Shown: piece after piece, positions 37,903 through 47,000 of the stretch
Position numbering within the stretch: position 1 is the first letter of the stretch
How the letters are laid out: each line of letters opens with the position of its first letter
Source: an uncultured Desulfovibrio sp.
GTDB taxonomy: Bacteria > Desulfobacterota > Desulfovibrionia > Desulfovibrionales > Desulfovibrionaceae
NCBI GenBank assembly: GCA_900541395.1
Contig: UQJT01000002.1
Span: 1-64,000 of the forward strand
Reading direction: 5' to 3'
DNA: 64,000 nucleotides
Notes under the pieces: generated by a model
Database searches by the model: none
What the model saw: the letters and a program-made list of their open reading frames with translations, nothing else
What the model was told of the DNA's origin: nothing
Translations under genes and position numbers: made by a program

Positions 37903-39972
37903 TCAGCTCTTGCGCATTTCGGCCACCAGGTCGCTCAGGTCGTGGGCCTGGCGGGCCAGCTCGGTCACATTGGCGGCGGCGCTGCGCATGGCTTCGGCCG
38001 TCTGGCCTGAAATGTCGCTTACCGTAGTGATCGAACGGGTGATTTCCTCACTGGCGGCGGACTGCTCTTCACTGGCGGCGGCGATGCTGCGCACCTGATC
38101 CGCCGTGTCGTCGGCCATGCTCACGATTTCCCCCAGAGCCTGGCCGGACTGAGTGGCCAGAGCGGTGGCGCGGTCTATGCTTTCCACAGCGGTATCCAAC
38201 TGACGCGTGCTCTGGTCCACGCTGTCCTGAATATTTTTGATGGCGGCGGCCACATCGGAAGTGGAGGCCATGGTTTTTTCAGCCAGGTTGCGTACCTCGT
38301 CGGCCACCACGGCGAAGCCCCGCCCGGCGTCGCCCGCCCGGGCGGCCTCAATGGCCGCGTTCAGCGCCAGGAGGTTGGTCTGGTCCGCGATGTCCGAAAT
38401 GACGTTCATAATCCGGGTGATGGACTGGGCGTTTTCGCTCAGTTTGGTCATGTCGCGGCGCAGAGTTTCAGACTGGGTTTTGACTTCCTGAATGCTGGCC
38501 ACGGCGCTTTGCACCACCTGGGCGCCGGCTGTGGCCTTTTCACGCGTGCCGGTGGAAAATTCGGACGCCTTGCTCGCGTTTTTGGCCACCTCCATAACGG
38601 TGGAGTTCATTTCCTCCATGGCGGTGGCCGTCTCGGTCACCCGCGCGGCCTGTTCGTCCGCGCCCCGGCCCGCCTGCTCAATCTGGGCCGCCAGTTGTTC
38701 GGAAGCTTCGCTCGCCACATTGACCACTTCCTGCAGATGTTCGGCAATGGCCAAAATGCTGTCCCGACGGGCTTCGGCCTCGCGCCCGGCCTCTTGGGCG
38801 GCGGCAGTGGCTTCCTGCGCCTTGGCCGATTCGGCCCGGGCCAGGTTCGACTGTTCCCGCGCCTCGTCGATATTGGTTTTCAGCATGGCGACCATCTTGA
38901 TGATATTGGAGTAGACGCCGTGGGCGGGGGTGCCGTCGTCCACGTCAAAGTCGCCCCCGGCCACGCGGTCGGCCACATGGGCCAGTTCGCCGGGGTCTTT
39001 GCCGAGCTGGTTCATGACGCTGCGGCTGAGGAACAGGGTGACGAGCGCGCCCACCACCAATGCCAGGCCGCAGATGGCGATGATCAGGAAGTCGGCCGAG
39101 GCGTTGGCCTCCTGTACGCTGGCGGTGGCCAGGGACGAAAGGGTGTCGGCCTGCTGCTTGAGTGTTTCCAGTTGAGCGGACAGCTCCGCCTGAACGGCGC
39201 CCGTGACGCTCAATTGCTTGGTATAGGTCAGCAGGCTCTGTTCATAGGCGTGAACGCTGGCGATAACCGTTTTCATCAAGGCGCGGCTGGATTCCGCCAC
39301 CAGTTTTTCGTACTGGGCTTCAAGCCGGGTCTGAATGCCGTCCAGGGCGGTGTGGAACGCGTTCAGGCTTTCTTCGGGGCTAAAAAGGTTCAGTTGGGCG
39401 GCGTCCGTGCGCAGACGGTTGAGGGACAATCGGATGTTGAGGATTTCCATGAGATTGCCCACAATCTGACCTTCGCCGCCCGTATAGCCCATCTCATTGA
39501 CGTCCGGCACGTATTCCCGGGCCATGCGGGCCACCTCTTCCTCCAGGGCGTCATAGGGCTCTGCTGTTTTAAGGAAGAGCGCGTCGGCGGTTCCGGACAG
39601 GGTCCGCACTTCGGCCTGCTGCCGGACCAGAGCGGCCAGTTTGTCCTTCAGCCCGGCGACGGAATCGGCGCACTGTTCCACCTGAGCTTTGCGCTGGGGG
39701 TTTATCATATAGGGCAACGCGGCGCGAAACGCCTGCTCGCCCTGATTGACAAAGGCCAGCACCTGGTCCGCCTGTCGGGCGTCGCCCGACTGGGCGTAGC
39801 GCAGGTACATGCCCTGGCATTCCTCAACGGCCGATTTTCCCTTTTCGATATACGCGGATTGCACCGCGTATTTGTTCATGTTGTCGGTGGAAAAATAGGC
39901 CGCCGCGCCGAGAACGGCCGTCAGCGCGAGCAAAGCGGAGCACGACAAAAGAATTTTGGTGCGTAGCTGCAT
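37903..39972 (-). CDS. Methyl-accepting chemotaxis protein
   Basis: 689 residues. One N-terminal helix is followed by a long all-helical periplasmic sensor (about residues 35-300, helical-bundle type), a second helix (about 305-325) and a HAMP segment. A long coiled coil has the conserved tip [36 protein letters not shown]. The ATG at 39972 gives a proper signal-anchor start and has an agggg site 10 bases upstream; the frame from 40041 is longer but crosses a terminator-like hairpin. The last residues do not form a CheR-binding pentapeptide. The ligand is unknown. Confidence 0.93.
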   Translation of the reverse strand: MQLRTKILLSCSALLALTAVLGAAAYFSTDNMNKYAVQSAYIEKGKSAVEECQGMYLRYAQSGDARQADQVLAFVNQGEQAFRAALPYMINPQRKAQVEQCADSVAGLKDKLAALVRQQAEVRTLSGTADALFLKTAEPYDALEEEVARMAREYVPDVNEMGYTGGEGQIVGNLMEILNIRLSLNRLRTDAAQLNLFSPEESLNAFHTALDGIQTRLEAQYEKLVAESSRALMKTVIASVHAYEQSLLTYTKQLSVTGAVQAELSAQLETLKQQADTLSSLATASVQEANASADFLIIAICGLALVVGALVTLFLSRSVMNQLGKDPGELAHVADRVAGGDFDVDDGTPAHGVYSNIIKMVAMLKTNIDEAREQSNLARAESAKAQEATAAAQEAGREAEARRDSILAIAEHLQEVVNVASEASEQLAAQIEQAGRGADEQAARVTETATAMEEMNSTVMEVAKNASKASEFSTGTREKATAGAQVVQSAVASIQEVKTQSETLRRDMTKLSENAQSITRIMNVISDIADQTNLLALNAAIEAARAGDAGRGFAVVADEVRNLAEKTMASTSDVAAAIKNIQDSVDQSTRQLDTAVESIDRATALATQSGQALGEIVSMADDTADQVRSIAAASEEQSAASEEITRSITTVSDISGQTAEAMRSAAANVTELARQAHDLSDLVAEMRKS

Positions 39973-40016
39973 GGTGGAGTACCCCCTGTGTGTCCGAACG
40001 GAAAAAGACACCGCGC

Positions 40017-40052
40017 AAAAAAAATACCGCTGTATCCCCAAAATAACAGCGG
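40017..40052 (-). terminator. Intrinsic terminator upstream of the chemoreceptor gene
   Basis: On the minus strand CCGCTGT / ACAGCGG (40052-40027) with a 12-base loop is followed by TA and eight T residues (40024-40017). It lies between the exporter gene and the chemoreceptor ATG, so it may end the exporter transcript. It is also only 45 bases ahead of the chemoreceptor start codon, in what should be its leader. Confidence 0.75.
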
Positions 40053-40155
40053 AATAGCACCTATCTAATAGTATTTTTTTATTTTGACAAGTCGACCCGG
40101 CGCCAAGGCCGATTTGAACGCCGGGCTGAAGTATGGTTCCGCGAGCGGCCGCCGC

Positions 40156-40183
40156 GCAGGCCCCCTCCGTGGAGGGGGCCTGC
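40156..40183. repeat. GC-rich 13-bp hairpin after the exporter gene
   Basis: gcaggccccctcc / ggagggggcctgc with a minimal loop lies 18 bases after the stop of the minus-strand exporter gene. There is no T-run. Confidence 0.7.
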
Positions 40184-40200
40184 GCCGACTCGGCGCGTTA

Positions 40201-41391
40201 TTAGTCGGAACGGCTCACGGCCATCCAGCCCGTCAGGCAGACAAGGCCCACGACCAGGCTGATGACACCGGTGGCGGTGATGAAGCTGCTCCACGGCAGA
40301 GAGCACAAAAACATGGCAAAACTGCCGCAAAGCAGGGCGACGCTGCCGACGAGCGAAGCCACCGTGCCGGTGTCTGTGTCCATTTGGTTCATCATCAGCA
40401 TGGTGGAAGGCGGCCGGACGGCGCTGCCGCAGAAGGTGATGGGCAGGTAGAGGGCCGCAAAGGCAAAGGGGCCCGCGTTGCCGAAAATCAGAAGCAGAAC
40501 TCCGGCCACGGCGGGGATGAGAAAGTTGGCCGCAATGTAGGCCCGTCGGGGCAGGTCGCGCAGAAAGCGCGCGTACAGAGCGGGGCCGAGCATGGATACG
40601 GCGGCGTTGGCCGCGAAAAAGTAACTGTAGGCCTGGGGGCTGACGCCGAAGTTATCCTCGAACACATAGGCCGACGCGGCCAGATAGGCCATGAAGGGCA
40701 TGCTCGACAACGAAAAGATAATCAGCAGCGAGCGGAAACGGGCGTGCCGCAGGACTACGGTCACCCGGCCCAGACTATGCAGAGCGGAGCCCGGCGTGGG
40801 GTCGGTCAGAGTTTCGCGCAGGGCGAAGCTCAGGGCCAGAGCTGCGACGCCGCACACGGTCAACGCCCAGAAAATCCCCCTCCACGAGGTGACGGTCAGC
40901 AGCAGGCCGCCGAGCACCGGGGCCAGCATGGGAGCCAGCACGATCATGGTCTGAATCAGGGTCAGCACGTTTTCCATGGCGCGGCCCCGGAATGAATCCT
41001 TGACCACGGTCAGGGACACGGCGCTGATGGCGCCGCTGCCCAGAGCCTGGAAGCAACGCCCGGCGATGAGCTGATATACCGAATCGGACAGGGCCGAGCC
41101 GATACTGGCCAGGATGTAGATGACAAGACCCGCCAGCAAAATGGGGCGACGGCCGTATTTGTCGCTGAACGGCCCCCATACCAGCATGGACAGGGAGTAG
41201 AGCAGCATGAAGCAGCTCAGGGTAAGGTTGGTGAGTTCGGGGGATGCGTGGAAAAATTGCCCCATGCTCGGCAGGGCGGGCAGGTAAAGATCGGTGGACA
41301 GAGGAACGAAGGCGCTCAGAAAGGCAAGATAGGCGATAAGCGCTTTGGGGCCCAGCGCGAAGGCGGAGACAGTTGAAGATGAAGTGGACAT
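40201..41391 (-). CDS. Bcr/CflA-family multidrug efflux MFS transporter
   Basis: 396 residues, twelve predicted membrane helices. The PLSTDLYLPALPSM stretch in helix 1, the loop 2-3 motif GPFSDKYGRRPILLAG and the motif LAPMLAPVLGGLLL in helix 5 are diagnostic of the drug:proton antiporter DHA1 Bcr/CflA group. A gaggga site precedes the ATG. It may export bicyclomycin, chloramphenicol, sulfonamides or small metabolites; the substrate cannot be read from sequence. It is divergent from the MATE exporter, with 256 bases between the starts. Confidence 0.92.
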   Translation of the reverse strand: MSTSSSTVSAFALGPKALIAYLAFLSAFVPLSTDLYLPALPSMGQFFHASPELTNLTLSCFMLLYSLSMLVWGPFSDKYGRRPILLAGLVIYILASIGSALSDSVYQLIAGRCFQALGSGAISAVSLTVVKDSFRGRAMENVLTLIQTMIVLAPMLAPVLGGLLLTVTSWRGIFWALTVCGVAALALSFALRETLTDPTPGSALHSLGRVTVVLRHARFRSLLIIFSLSSMPFMAYLAASAYVFEDNFGVSPQAYSYFFAANAAVSMLGPALYARFLRDLPRRAYIAANFLIPAVAGVLLLIFGNAGPFAFAALYLPITFCGSAVRPPSTMLMMNQMDTDTGTVASLVGSVALLCGSFAMFLCSLPWSSFITATGVISLVVGLVCLTGWMAVSRSD

Positions 41392-41647
41392 GATTCCCTC
41401 AGGGCGCGCTCCGCAAGCGGCCGCGCCGTGCGATGAGGGTGACCCTGAACAGGGGGGAGAGCCCTAAAAAGGCTCCGGGGACGAGATCGACCGTTCCCGG
41501 TCGGGAACGATGGGCGATCTATAGGCAAGCATTCGGGAATGGTCAAGGTTCTTTATTTTTGAAAAAGAGTCCGGGGCTTGTGCGCCGCCCCGATTAGACG
41601 TATAATTATCGGATTCACAACGAAAAATAGCACGAGGAATACAATCC

Positions 41648-43048
41648 ATGCCCGCGCAGAATCCTTCCAATGCCTTGGAAACTCGTCCCATTTCCAAGCT
41701 GCTTATCGGCTATTCCCTGCCGGCCATCATCGGCATGACCGTCACGTCTTTGTACAATATCATCGACAGCATCTATATCGGGCACGGGGTGGGGCCTCTG
41801 GCCATTTCCGGTCTGGCCGTCACCTTCCCGCTTATGAACCTGATCATGGCCATCTGTCTTTTGGTGGCCGTGGGCGGTTCCACGGTCTGTTCCATCGAGC
41901 TGGGACGCAAAAATACCGAGGGCGCGGCCCTGGTCATGGGGCATGTCCTGGTGCTGGGGCTGGTGTTTTCCGTCATCTTCGGGGCGCTTTCCCTGTTTTT
42001 TCTGCGTCCCATTCTGGCTCTGTTCGGCGCCAGCGCAGAAACCATGCCCTATGCCTACGATTTTATGCAGGTGTTGCTCCTGGGCCTGCCCATCGGGTAC
42101 ACCATGTTGGGGCTCAACAATATCATGCGGGCCACGGGGTACCCCAAAAAGGCCATGCTGACGGCCCTGGTCAGCGTGGCCTGCAATATCATCATCGCTC
42201 CCCTGTTCATTTTCGTCTTTCATTGGGGTATCCGGGGCGCTGCCCTGGCCACGGTCTGTTCGCAGTGCGTGGCCCTGACTTGGATAGTGGCCCACTTCTG
42301 CAAAAAGGACAGCACCGTCCACTTCACCGCGGGAGTGTACCGGCTGCGCGCGGCCGTGGTGCGCTCCATCCTGTCCATCGGTTTGTCCCCTTTTCTCATG
42401 AACGTGTGCGCCTGTGTGGTGGTGATCATCATCAACAACAGCCTGTACCGCTACGGCGGCGACCTGGCCATCGGGGCCTACGGCATCATGAACCGGGTGA
42501 TCATGCTGTTCGTCATGGTGGTTATGGGGTTGACCCAGGGCATGCAGCCCATCATCGGTTATAACTTCGGGGCGCGCAAACCCCTGCGGGTCCGGCGCAC
42601 GCTTTTCTACGGGGTGGCTTTGGGCAGCGCAGTGACCACGCTCGGTTTCCTGGCCTTCCAGTTCCTGCCCCACGCTCTGGCCTCTCTGTTCACTTCCGAT
42701 CCTCAATTGACGGAAATGGCCGTCACGGCCCTGCGCCTCGGGGGATTGGTCTTTTTCCTGAACGGAGGACAAATCGTCATCGCGTCTTTCTTTCAGTCCA
42801 TCGGTATGCCGTCGGTGGCCATCTTCCTGTCTCTGACCCGTCAACTGCTTTTCCTCATCCCCGGCCTCATTATCCTGCCGCGTTTCCTGGGACTGAACGG
42901 AGTGTGGGCCAGTCTGCCCGTGGCGGACTGCCTGTCCTTCCTGGTGGCTTTGGGCGTACTGTGGCGCAACTGGAGCAACAAAAACAATCCCTGCGGCGGG
43001 TTCGGCGACGAGGCCGACTGTCTGCCGCCCGAGGAAGAGACCGCCTGA
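41648..43048 (+). CDS. MATE-family efflux transporter
   Basis: 466 residues with about twelve helices in two MatE halves (about 20-225 and 240-440). LLIGYSLPAIIGMTVTSLYNIIDSIYIGHGVGPLAISGLAVTFP and GLTQGMQPIIGYNFGARK are typical of the NorM/DinF-like MATE group common in anaerobes. It would export cationic drugs or metabolites using a Na or H gradient. A gagga site precedes the ATG. It lies divergent from the Bcr/CflA gene and convergent with the ClC gene. Confidence 0.92.
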   Translation: MPAQNPSNALETRPISKLLIGYSLPAIIGMTVTSLYNIIDSIYIGHGVGPLAISGLAVTFPLMNLIMAICLLVAVGGSTVCSIELGRKNTEGAALVMGHVLVLGLVFSVIFGALSLFFLRPILALFGASAETMPYAYDFMQVLLLGLPIGYTMLGLNNIMRATGYPKKAMLTALVSVACNIIIAPLFIFVFHWGIRGAALATVCSQCVALTWIVAHFCKKDSTVHFTAGVYRLRAAVVRSILSIGLSPFLMNVCACVVVIIINNSLYRYGGDLAIGAYGIMNRVIMLFVMVVMGLTQGMQPIIGYNFGARKPLRVRRTLFYGVALGSAVTTLGFLAFQFLPHALASLFTSDPQLTEMAVTALRLGGLVFFLNGGQIVIASFFQSIGMPSVAIFLSLTRQLLFLIPGLIILPRFLGLNGVWASLPVADCLSFLVALGVLWRNWSNKNNPCGGFGDEADCLPPEEETA

Positions 43049-43056
43049 CGAGAGGG

Positions 43057-43087
43057 GCCGGAGCTGCGGACTTTCAGCAACTCCGGC
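43057..43087. repeat. Hairpin between convergent MATE and ClC genes
   Basis: gccggag / ctccggc with three further pairs across one mismatch lies between the two stops. There is no T-run on either strand, so termination there is only a possibility. Confidence 0.4.
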
Positions 43088-43091
43088 GAGT

Positions 43092-44396
43092 TCAAGGCTT
43101 CGGCGTCTTGATGCGTTCCTTGAGCGAATCGTAGATTGGCGGACAGCGCAACCGGTTGGCCGTGGTGTTGGCGATGAGAGCCACGGCCAGAGCGCCCGGC
43201 AGACACAGGTCGGCTCCGGACATTTCGATGACCAGGAAGAGGCCGGTCAGCGGCGCGCGTACAGCGGCCGCGAAATATCCCGCCATTCCGAACAGAATGA
43301 AGCCGGCCGCCGCGTCCGTGCTCACCAGCCCGGCGGCGGTCAGAATGCGGCCCGCCAGGTCTCCCAGAAGCGCCCCCTGGCACAGCATGGGCATGAGCAG
43401 ACCGCCCGGAGTGCCGCCGGTGTAGCTGAACAGCGAAAAACCGGCCTTGATCAGAAAGAGCCAGACCAGAGCCGTCACGGTATGAGAGTTCCGCCCCAGG
43501 GCGACGATGAGACCGTCGCCGCCGCCGAGGACCTGGGGATACATAAAAGCCAGCGCTCCGGCCGCCAACAGAGGCGGCAGGGTGCGCCACCCCCGCGGCA
43601 AGGGGGAATGGGCGGCTTCCGCGTCTTTGAGGCTCAATAGCCCTTTATTGTACGCCACGCCCAGTCCGCCCAGCAGCACCCCCAGCGGGAGCAGCGTCCA
43701 CGCTTCGGTCAGGATGGGAGGACGGAAATCCGCGAAGGGGAACAGCTTGCCCAGGCCGAAGCCGTGGACGCACACCATCTGGGCGGCAAAGGCCGCGGCC
43801 AGGGCGGTGACGATATTCACGGCGCTGCGGCGGCTTTTCATTTCCTCAAAAGCGAAGAGCATGCCCGCGGCGGGAGCGCCGAACGCGGCGGCCAGGCCGG
43901 CCGCCGCTCCGGCCACCAGTGCCGGATTGTTGCGCAGCCGCGTTTCTCCGCGCAGGCGGCCGATGAGCACGCCCAGGGCGCCACCCATCTGGATGCTGGG
44001 CCCTTCCCGCCCCAGAGACAACCCGGCGGTTACGGACAGCCAACTGCCCGCGAACTTGGCCGCCAGCACGCGGGGCCAGACGGCGGGGGGCACGGGCAAC
44101 CTGCCCGCCAGAGACAGTTCAATCTGGGGTATGCCGCTGCCGGGGATGAGGGGCACGGCCCGCGTCAGACGGCCGAGAATCCAGGCCACGACCACCAGAA
44201 CCGCGAACCAGAGCGGCACTATCCACCAGTGCTCCCGCGCCTCCCCGAACCAGACCGGAAGCTGTGTGAACACGGCGTCGTGGGCGCGGCGAAAGCCGCC
44301 CACCACCAGTCCCGCACTCAAGCCCACGGCTACTCCCTCCAGCGCGTGGGCCGCCACGTGGACCGAAGTCCGTGCGCCATGATGCCGTCTGTTCAT
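43092..44396 (-). CDS. ClC-family chloride channel/antiporter
   Basis: 434 residues with about twelve membrane segments. The three anion-binding signatures are present: GSGIP (PGSGIPQIELSL), GREGP (SLGREGPSIQMGG, with the gating and proton Glu retained) and a GxFxP-like GGTPGGLLMPML in which Phe is replaced by Leu. Retained gating Glu favours a regulated channel or Cl/H antiporter. The ATG at 44396 (MNRRHHGARTSV) follows a GGAG site; the open frame runs 100 codons further upstream into a dispersed repeat, so an automatic N-terminal extension would be wrong. No CBS domains. Confidence 0.92.
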   Translation of the reverse strand: MNRRHHGARTSVHVAAHALEGVAVGLSAGLVVGGFRRAHDAVFTQLPVWFGEAREHWWIVPLWFAVLVVVAWILGRLTRAVPLIPGSGIPQIELSLAGRLPVPPAVWPRVLAAKFAGSWLSVTAGLSLGREGPSIQMGGALGVLIGRLRGETRLRNNPALVAGAAAGLAAAFGAPAAGMLFAFEEMKSRRSAVNIVTALAAAFAAQMVCVHGFGLGKLFPFADFRPPILTEAWTLLPLGVLLGGLGVAYNKGLLSLKDAEAAHSPLPRGWRTLPPLLAAGALAFMYPQVLGGGDGLIVALGRNSHTVTALVWLFLIKAGFSLFSYTGGTPGGLLMPMLCQGALLGDLAGRILTAAGLVSTDAAAGFILFGMAGYFAAAVRAPLTGLFLVIEMSGADLCLPGALAVALIANTTANRLRCPPIYDSLKERIKTPKP

Positions 44397-44553
44397 CGTA
44401 TGGACTCCGTCGGCCCTTTTCCGGGGCCGGGAATGAAAGGCGAGGTGAGAAAATATCGCATTTTGCCGGAGCAAAGAGAAAGGCAGGATAAAATGGAGGC
44501 AACGGCGCGTCCATGAGAAGGAGGCGCGCGGATGGGCGGAATGAAACGGGCAT

Positions 44554-44598
44554 GCACGAACAAGGCCGCCGCTCTTTGAACGGCGGCCTTGTTCGTGC
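44554..44598. repeat. Perfect 18-bp inverted repeat
   Basis: gcacgaacaaggccgccg / cggcggccttgttcgtgc with a 9-base loop lies about 160 bases upstream of the ClC gene, next to a dispersed repeat. No T-run on either strand. It may be a terminator acting with Rho for the thiamine genes, or a repeat-family element. Confidence 0.85.
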
Positions 44599-44621
44599 GG
44601 CGCTTCTTCAATGGCAAAACG

Positions 44622-44760
44622 TTCTAGGCCGTTTTCGGTTTGAACATGCTCTTCCGACTGCGGAGCGAGCGGTCGCCGCGAAGGCATAAGCGCCATTCCT
44701 TGGCGCTGTCGGATGCCGAAGCGGGCGCGTCTTAAATTTTAACATTGTAAAATTTTTAAG
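44622..44760 (-). repeat. Dispersed repeat, copy 1 (with AT-rich hairpin)
   Basis: On the minus strand this reads almost the same as 58369-58510 on the plus strand (about 87% over roughly 115 bases by eye). Shared stretches include cgcccgcttcggcatccgac and gcagtcggaagagcatg. At 44731-44760 is an AT-rich imperfect hairpin (cttaaatttta...taaaatttttaag) that has a counterpart in the other copy. The next 13 bases (44613-44625) are a form of the agagcgttttgcc element. Confidence 0.85.
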
Positions 44761-44771
44761 GTTGATTTGTT

Positions 44772-45413
44772 CTAGTCGAACAGCGCGCGCAAGCGCCGGG
44801 CGGCGGCCGCCGGGTCCGGGGCCGAGCACAGTTCGGACACCACGGCCAGCCCGTGGGCTCCGGCCCGCACCACAGCGGCCGCATTGTCGGCGTGAATGCC
44901 GCCTATGGCCACCAGGGGCAGGCGCGAGCGGGTCCGCGCCCAAGCCAGACCGTCCAATCCCCAAGGGGGAGCGGTGTCGGTTTTGGTGGGCGTGGCGAAC
45001 ACCGGGCTCACGCCCAGATAATCCACGTCTTCCGTTTGAGCCGCTTCCAACTCCGCCCGGTTTTCCACGGACAAGCCGACGATGGCGTCGGGACCGAGCA
45101 GGGCGCGGGCGTCCGCCGGGGGCAGGTCGCTTTGCCCCACATGCACGCCCGCCGCGCCCGCGGCGAGGGCAATGTCCGCCCGGTCGTTGATAAGCACAGG
45201 CACGCCCAGGGGATGCAACTCCCGCACCAGCAGGCGGGCCAGTTCCAGAAATTCGCGCGAGTCCGCGTTTTTTTCGCGCAACTGCACCAACGTGGCGCCG
45301 CCGCGTACGGCCGCCCGCGCCACGTCTTCCAGGGGACGCCCCAGGCACAATCCCCGATCCGTCACCAGATAAACGCGGTAATCGGCGCGTCGCCGCCAGT
45401 TCATATCGGCCAT
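44772..45413 (-). CDS. thiE: Thiamine-phosphate synthase
   Basis: 213 residues, TIM-barrel. Joins hydroxymethylpyrimidine diphosphate with thiazole phosphate. Landmarks are YLVTDRGL, GGATLVQLREKNADSREF, VPVLINDRADIALAAGAAGVHVGQSDLP, GLSVEN, DYLGVSPVFATPTKTD and LVAIGGIHADNAAAVVRAGAHGLAVVS. The ATG at 45413 lies 10 bases after the thiM stop; an ATG at 45404 is possible. Together with thiM it forms a thiazole-salvage pair, the last genes of a minus-strand run. No TPP riboswitch is visible. Confidence 0.95.
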   Translation of the reverse strand: MADMNWRRRADYRVYLVTDRGLCLGRPLEDVARAAVRGGATLVQLREKNADSREFLELARLLVRELHPLGVPVLINDRADIALAAGAAGVHVGQSDLPPADARALLGPDAIVGLSVENRAELEAAQTEDVDYLGVSPVFATPTKTDTAPPWGLDGLAWARTRSRLPLVAIGGIHADNAAAVVRAGAHGLAVVSELCSAPDPAAAARRLRALFD

Positions 45414-45423
45414 GACGCGTCGG

Positions 45424-46227
45424 TCAGGCCCGGCGCACGCGGGCTGCCGCGTCCCGAGGGTCGAGGTTGTAGAGGGCGTCGAGAAACAGGGGAAGGAAGG
45501 AGCCGGGCCCCTGGGCTGTCGCGGCGGCTTTTTCCCCGGCCGAGGCCATGACCGCCATGCCCGCCACGGCGCCCGCCAGGGGAGAGGAAGCCACGGCCAC
45601 ATGAGCGGCGGTGACGGCGGTGGCGGAACAGCCCATGCCGGTGACCAAGGTCATCAGGGGCGAACCTCCGCGTACGAGCCATGCTGAATCGCCGTCGGTG
45701 ATCAGATCTTCTTCGCCGCTGACGCTGACCACGCAGTGAAGACGGGCGGCCAGATCGCGGGCGGCCGTTTCGGCCTCGTGACTGGCGCGGGTGCTGTCCA
45801 CGCCCTTGGTGGTCGCTTCGTCGCCGGTGAGGTGCGGAGACAGGGCCATGATTTCCGAAGCGTTGCCGCGCACCACGGCGGGGCGCGTTTCGTTGAGCAG
45901 GGTGAGCGCGGTTTCGGTGCGCAGGCGCGACGCACCCGCGCCCACCGGGTCGAGCACCACGGGCACCCGGCGTCGCCCGGCCAGTTCGCCCGCCTGGCGC
46001 ATGGACGCGATCCAGGCCTTGTCCAGCGTGCCGATATTGAGCACCAGAGCCGAGGCGATGGACAGCAGGTCGTCCAGTTCCTCGGGCTCGTGGGCCATCA
46101 GGGGCGAGGCTCCGGCGGCCAGCAGCGCATTGGCCGTCACCTGCATAACCACGAAGTTGGTGATGTTGTGGACAAGAGGGGATTTTTGCCGCACGGCTTC
46201 CACGGCGGCGAGCACTTGATCTTGCAT
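45424..46227 (-). CDS. thiM: Hydroxyethylthiazole kinase
   Basis: 267 residues, ribokinase-like. Phosphorylates hydroxyethylthiazole for thiamine salvage. Landmarks: SPLVHNITNFVVMQVTANALLAAGASPLMAHEPEE (15-49), VLDPVGAGASRLRTET, the phosphate loop region VRGNASEIMAL and the catalytic GMGCSATAV (normally GCGCxxxA-like) near residue 200. GGAG 6 bases before the ATG. It lies 163 bases after the nitroreductase gene, so it may have its own promoter. Confidence 0.95.
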   Translation of the reverse strand: MQDQVLAAVEAVRQKSPLVHNITNFVVMQVTANALLAAGASPLMAHEPEELDDLLSIASALVLNIGTLDKAWIASMRQAGELAGRRRVPVVLDPVGAGASRLRTETALTLLNETRPAVVRGNASEIMALSPHLTGDEATTKGVDSTRASHEAETAARDLAARLHCVVSVSGEEDLITDGDSAWLVRGGSPLMTLVTGMGCSATAVTAAHVAVASSPLAGAVAGMAVMASAGEKAAATAQGPGSFLPLFLDALYNLDPRDAAARVRRA

Positions 46228-46389
46228 GAGGCACTCCGTAACGGACGGTTTACAGACCGCGTCGCCGGGCGGCGAGGCGATCCGTCCCCGTGAGGGGAGG
46301 GTGGAACGGGGTCGGATTCAGCGTCCTGTGGCTGCCAAGGCGGGGCGGCGTTGGCGGAGGGCGACGGCCGGAAACCGTCAAGCCGCCCT

Positions 46390-46968
46390 TTAGCGCCGGA
46401 TGACGATAAGGTCTTCCAGCGCGCGCTTGGGCACCCAATGCACGCCGTGATCGTCGCGGAAATAGGCGGTGTCGCCGTGTTCATCCAGGGGGGCGATCTG
46501 ACGGTCTTCGGCCGGAACGCCCAGGGCCAGCACCAGTTTGGGGTCCAGGTCGGCGGGCGCGTCGAGCAGTTTGCGCAGGGCGGGCTTGTTGAACGCCCCC
46601 ACCATACAGCAGGCCAGCCCCGAGGCGTTGGCTGCCAGGTTGACGCTTTGGGCCGCGATGCCCACGTCCATCAATCCGAAAGCATCCAGCTTTTCCGGAC
46701 CGAGAACGACGATGTAGCCGCCGGGCTGTTGCTCGACCGTGGGCCGCTGTTCCGGCTTGAACGCGCCGCCCAGGGTGAGCAGGCCGAATACTTCCCGCCG
46801 CGCGGCCGGCTCGGTCACGATGGCGTAGCGCAGCGCCTGGGCGTTGCGGGCGTTGGGGCTGAGCCGGGCCATGTCGACCAGATCGGCCAGTATGCCTTCG
46901 GTCAGGCCCACGGAGCTTTGAAAGCGGCGACAGGTGCGGGAAGTGACGATGAGTTCGGTCAAGGTCAT
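46390..46968 (-). CDS. Nitroreductase-family flavoprotein
   Basis: 192 residues of the FMN-dependent nitroreductase fold. TSRTCRRFQ near the N terminus is the usual RRS/T-R-xF FMN-phosphate motif, LSPNARNAQALRYAIV follows, and GIAAQSVNLAANASGLACCMVGAF is the family's helical core. The ATG at 46968 has aggag 8 bases upstream; the longer frame overlaps maf and is rejected. It starts 32 bases after maf. The physiological substrate is unknown; it may reduce nitroaromatics and thereby influence metronidazole-type drug activation, which is inference. Confidence 0.88.
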   Translation of the reverse strand: MTLTELIVTSRTCRRFQSSVGLTEGILADLVDMARLSPNARNAQALRYAIVTEPAARREVFGLLTLGGAFKPEQRPTVEQQPGGYIVVLGPEKLDAFGLMDVGIAAQSVNLAANASGLACCMVGAFNKPALRKLLDAPADLDPKLVLALGVPAEDRQIAPLDEHGDTAYFRDDHGVHWVPKRALEDLIVIRR

Positions 46969-47000
46969 GGCGGGACTCCTGTGGGTTGGAGGAAAAAACG

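Noticed and set aside
46228..46389. TPP riboswitch before thiM
   Set aside because: No CTGAGA or ACCTGAT-like thi-box elements on the minus strand.
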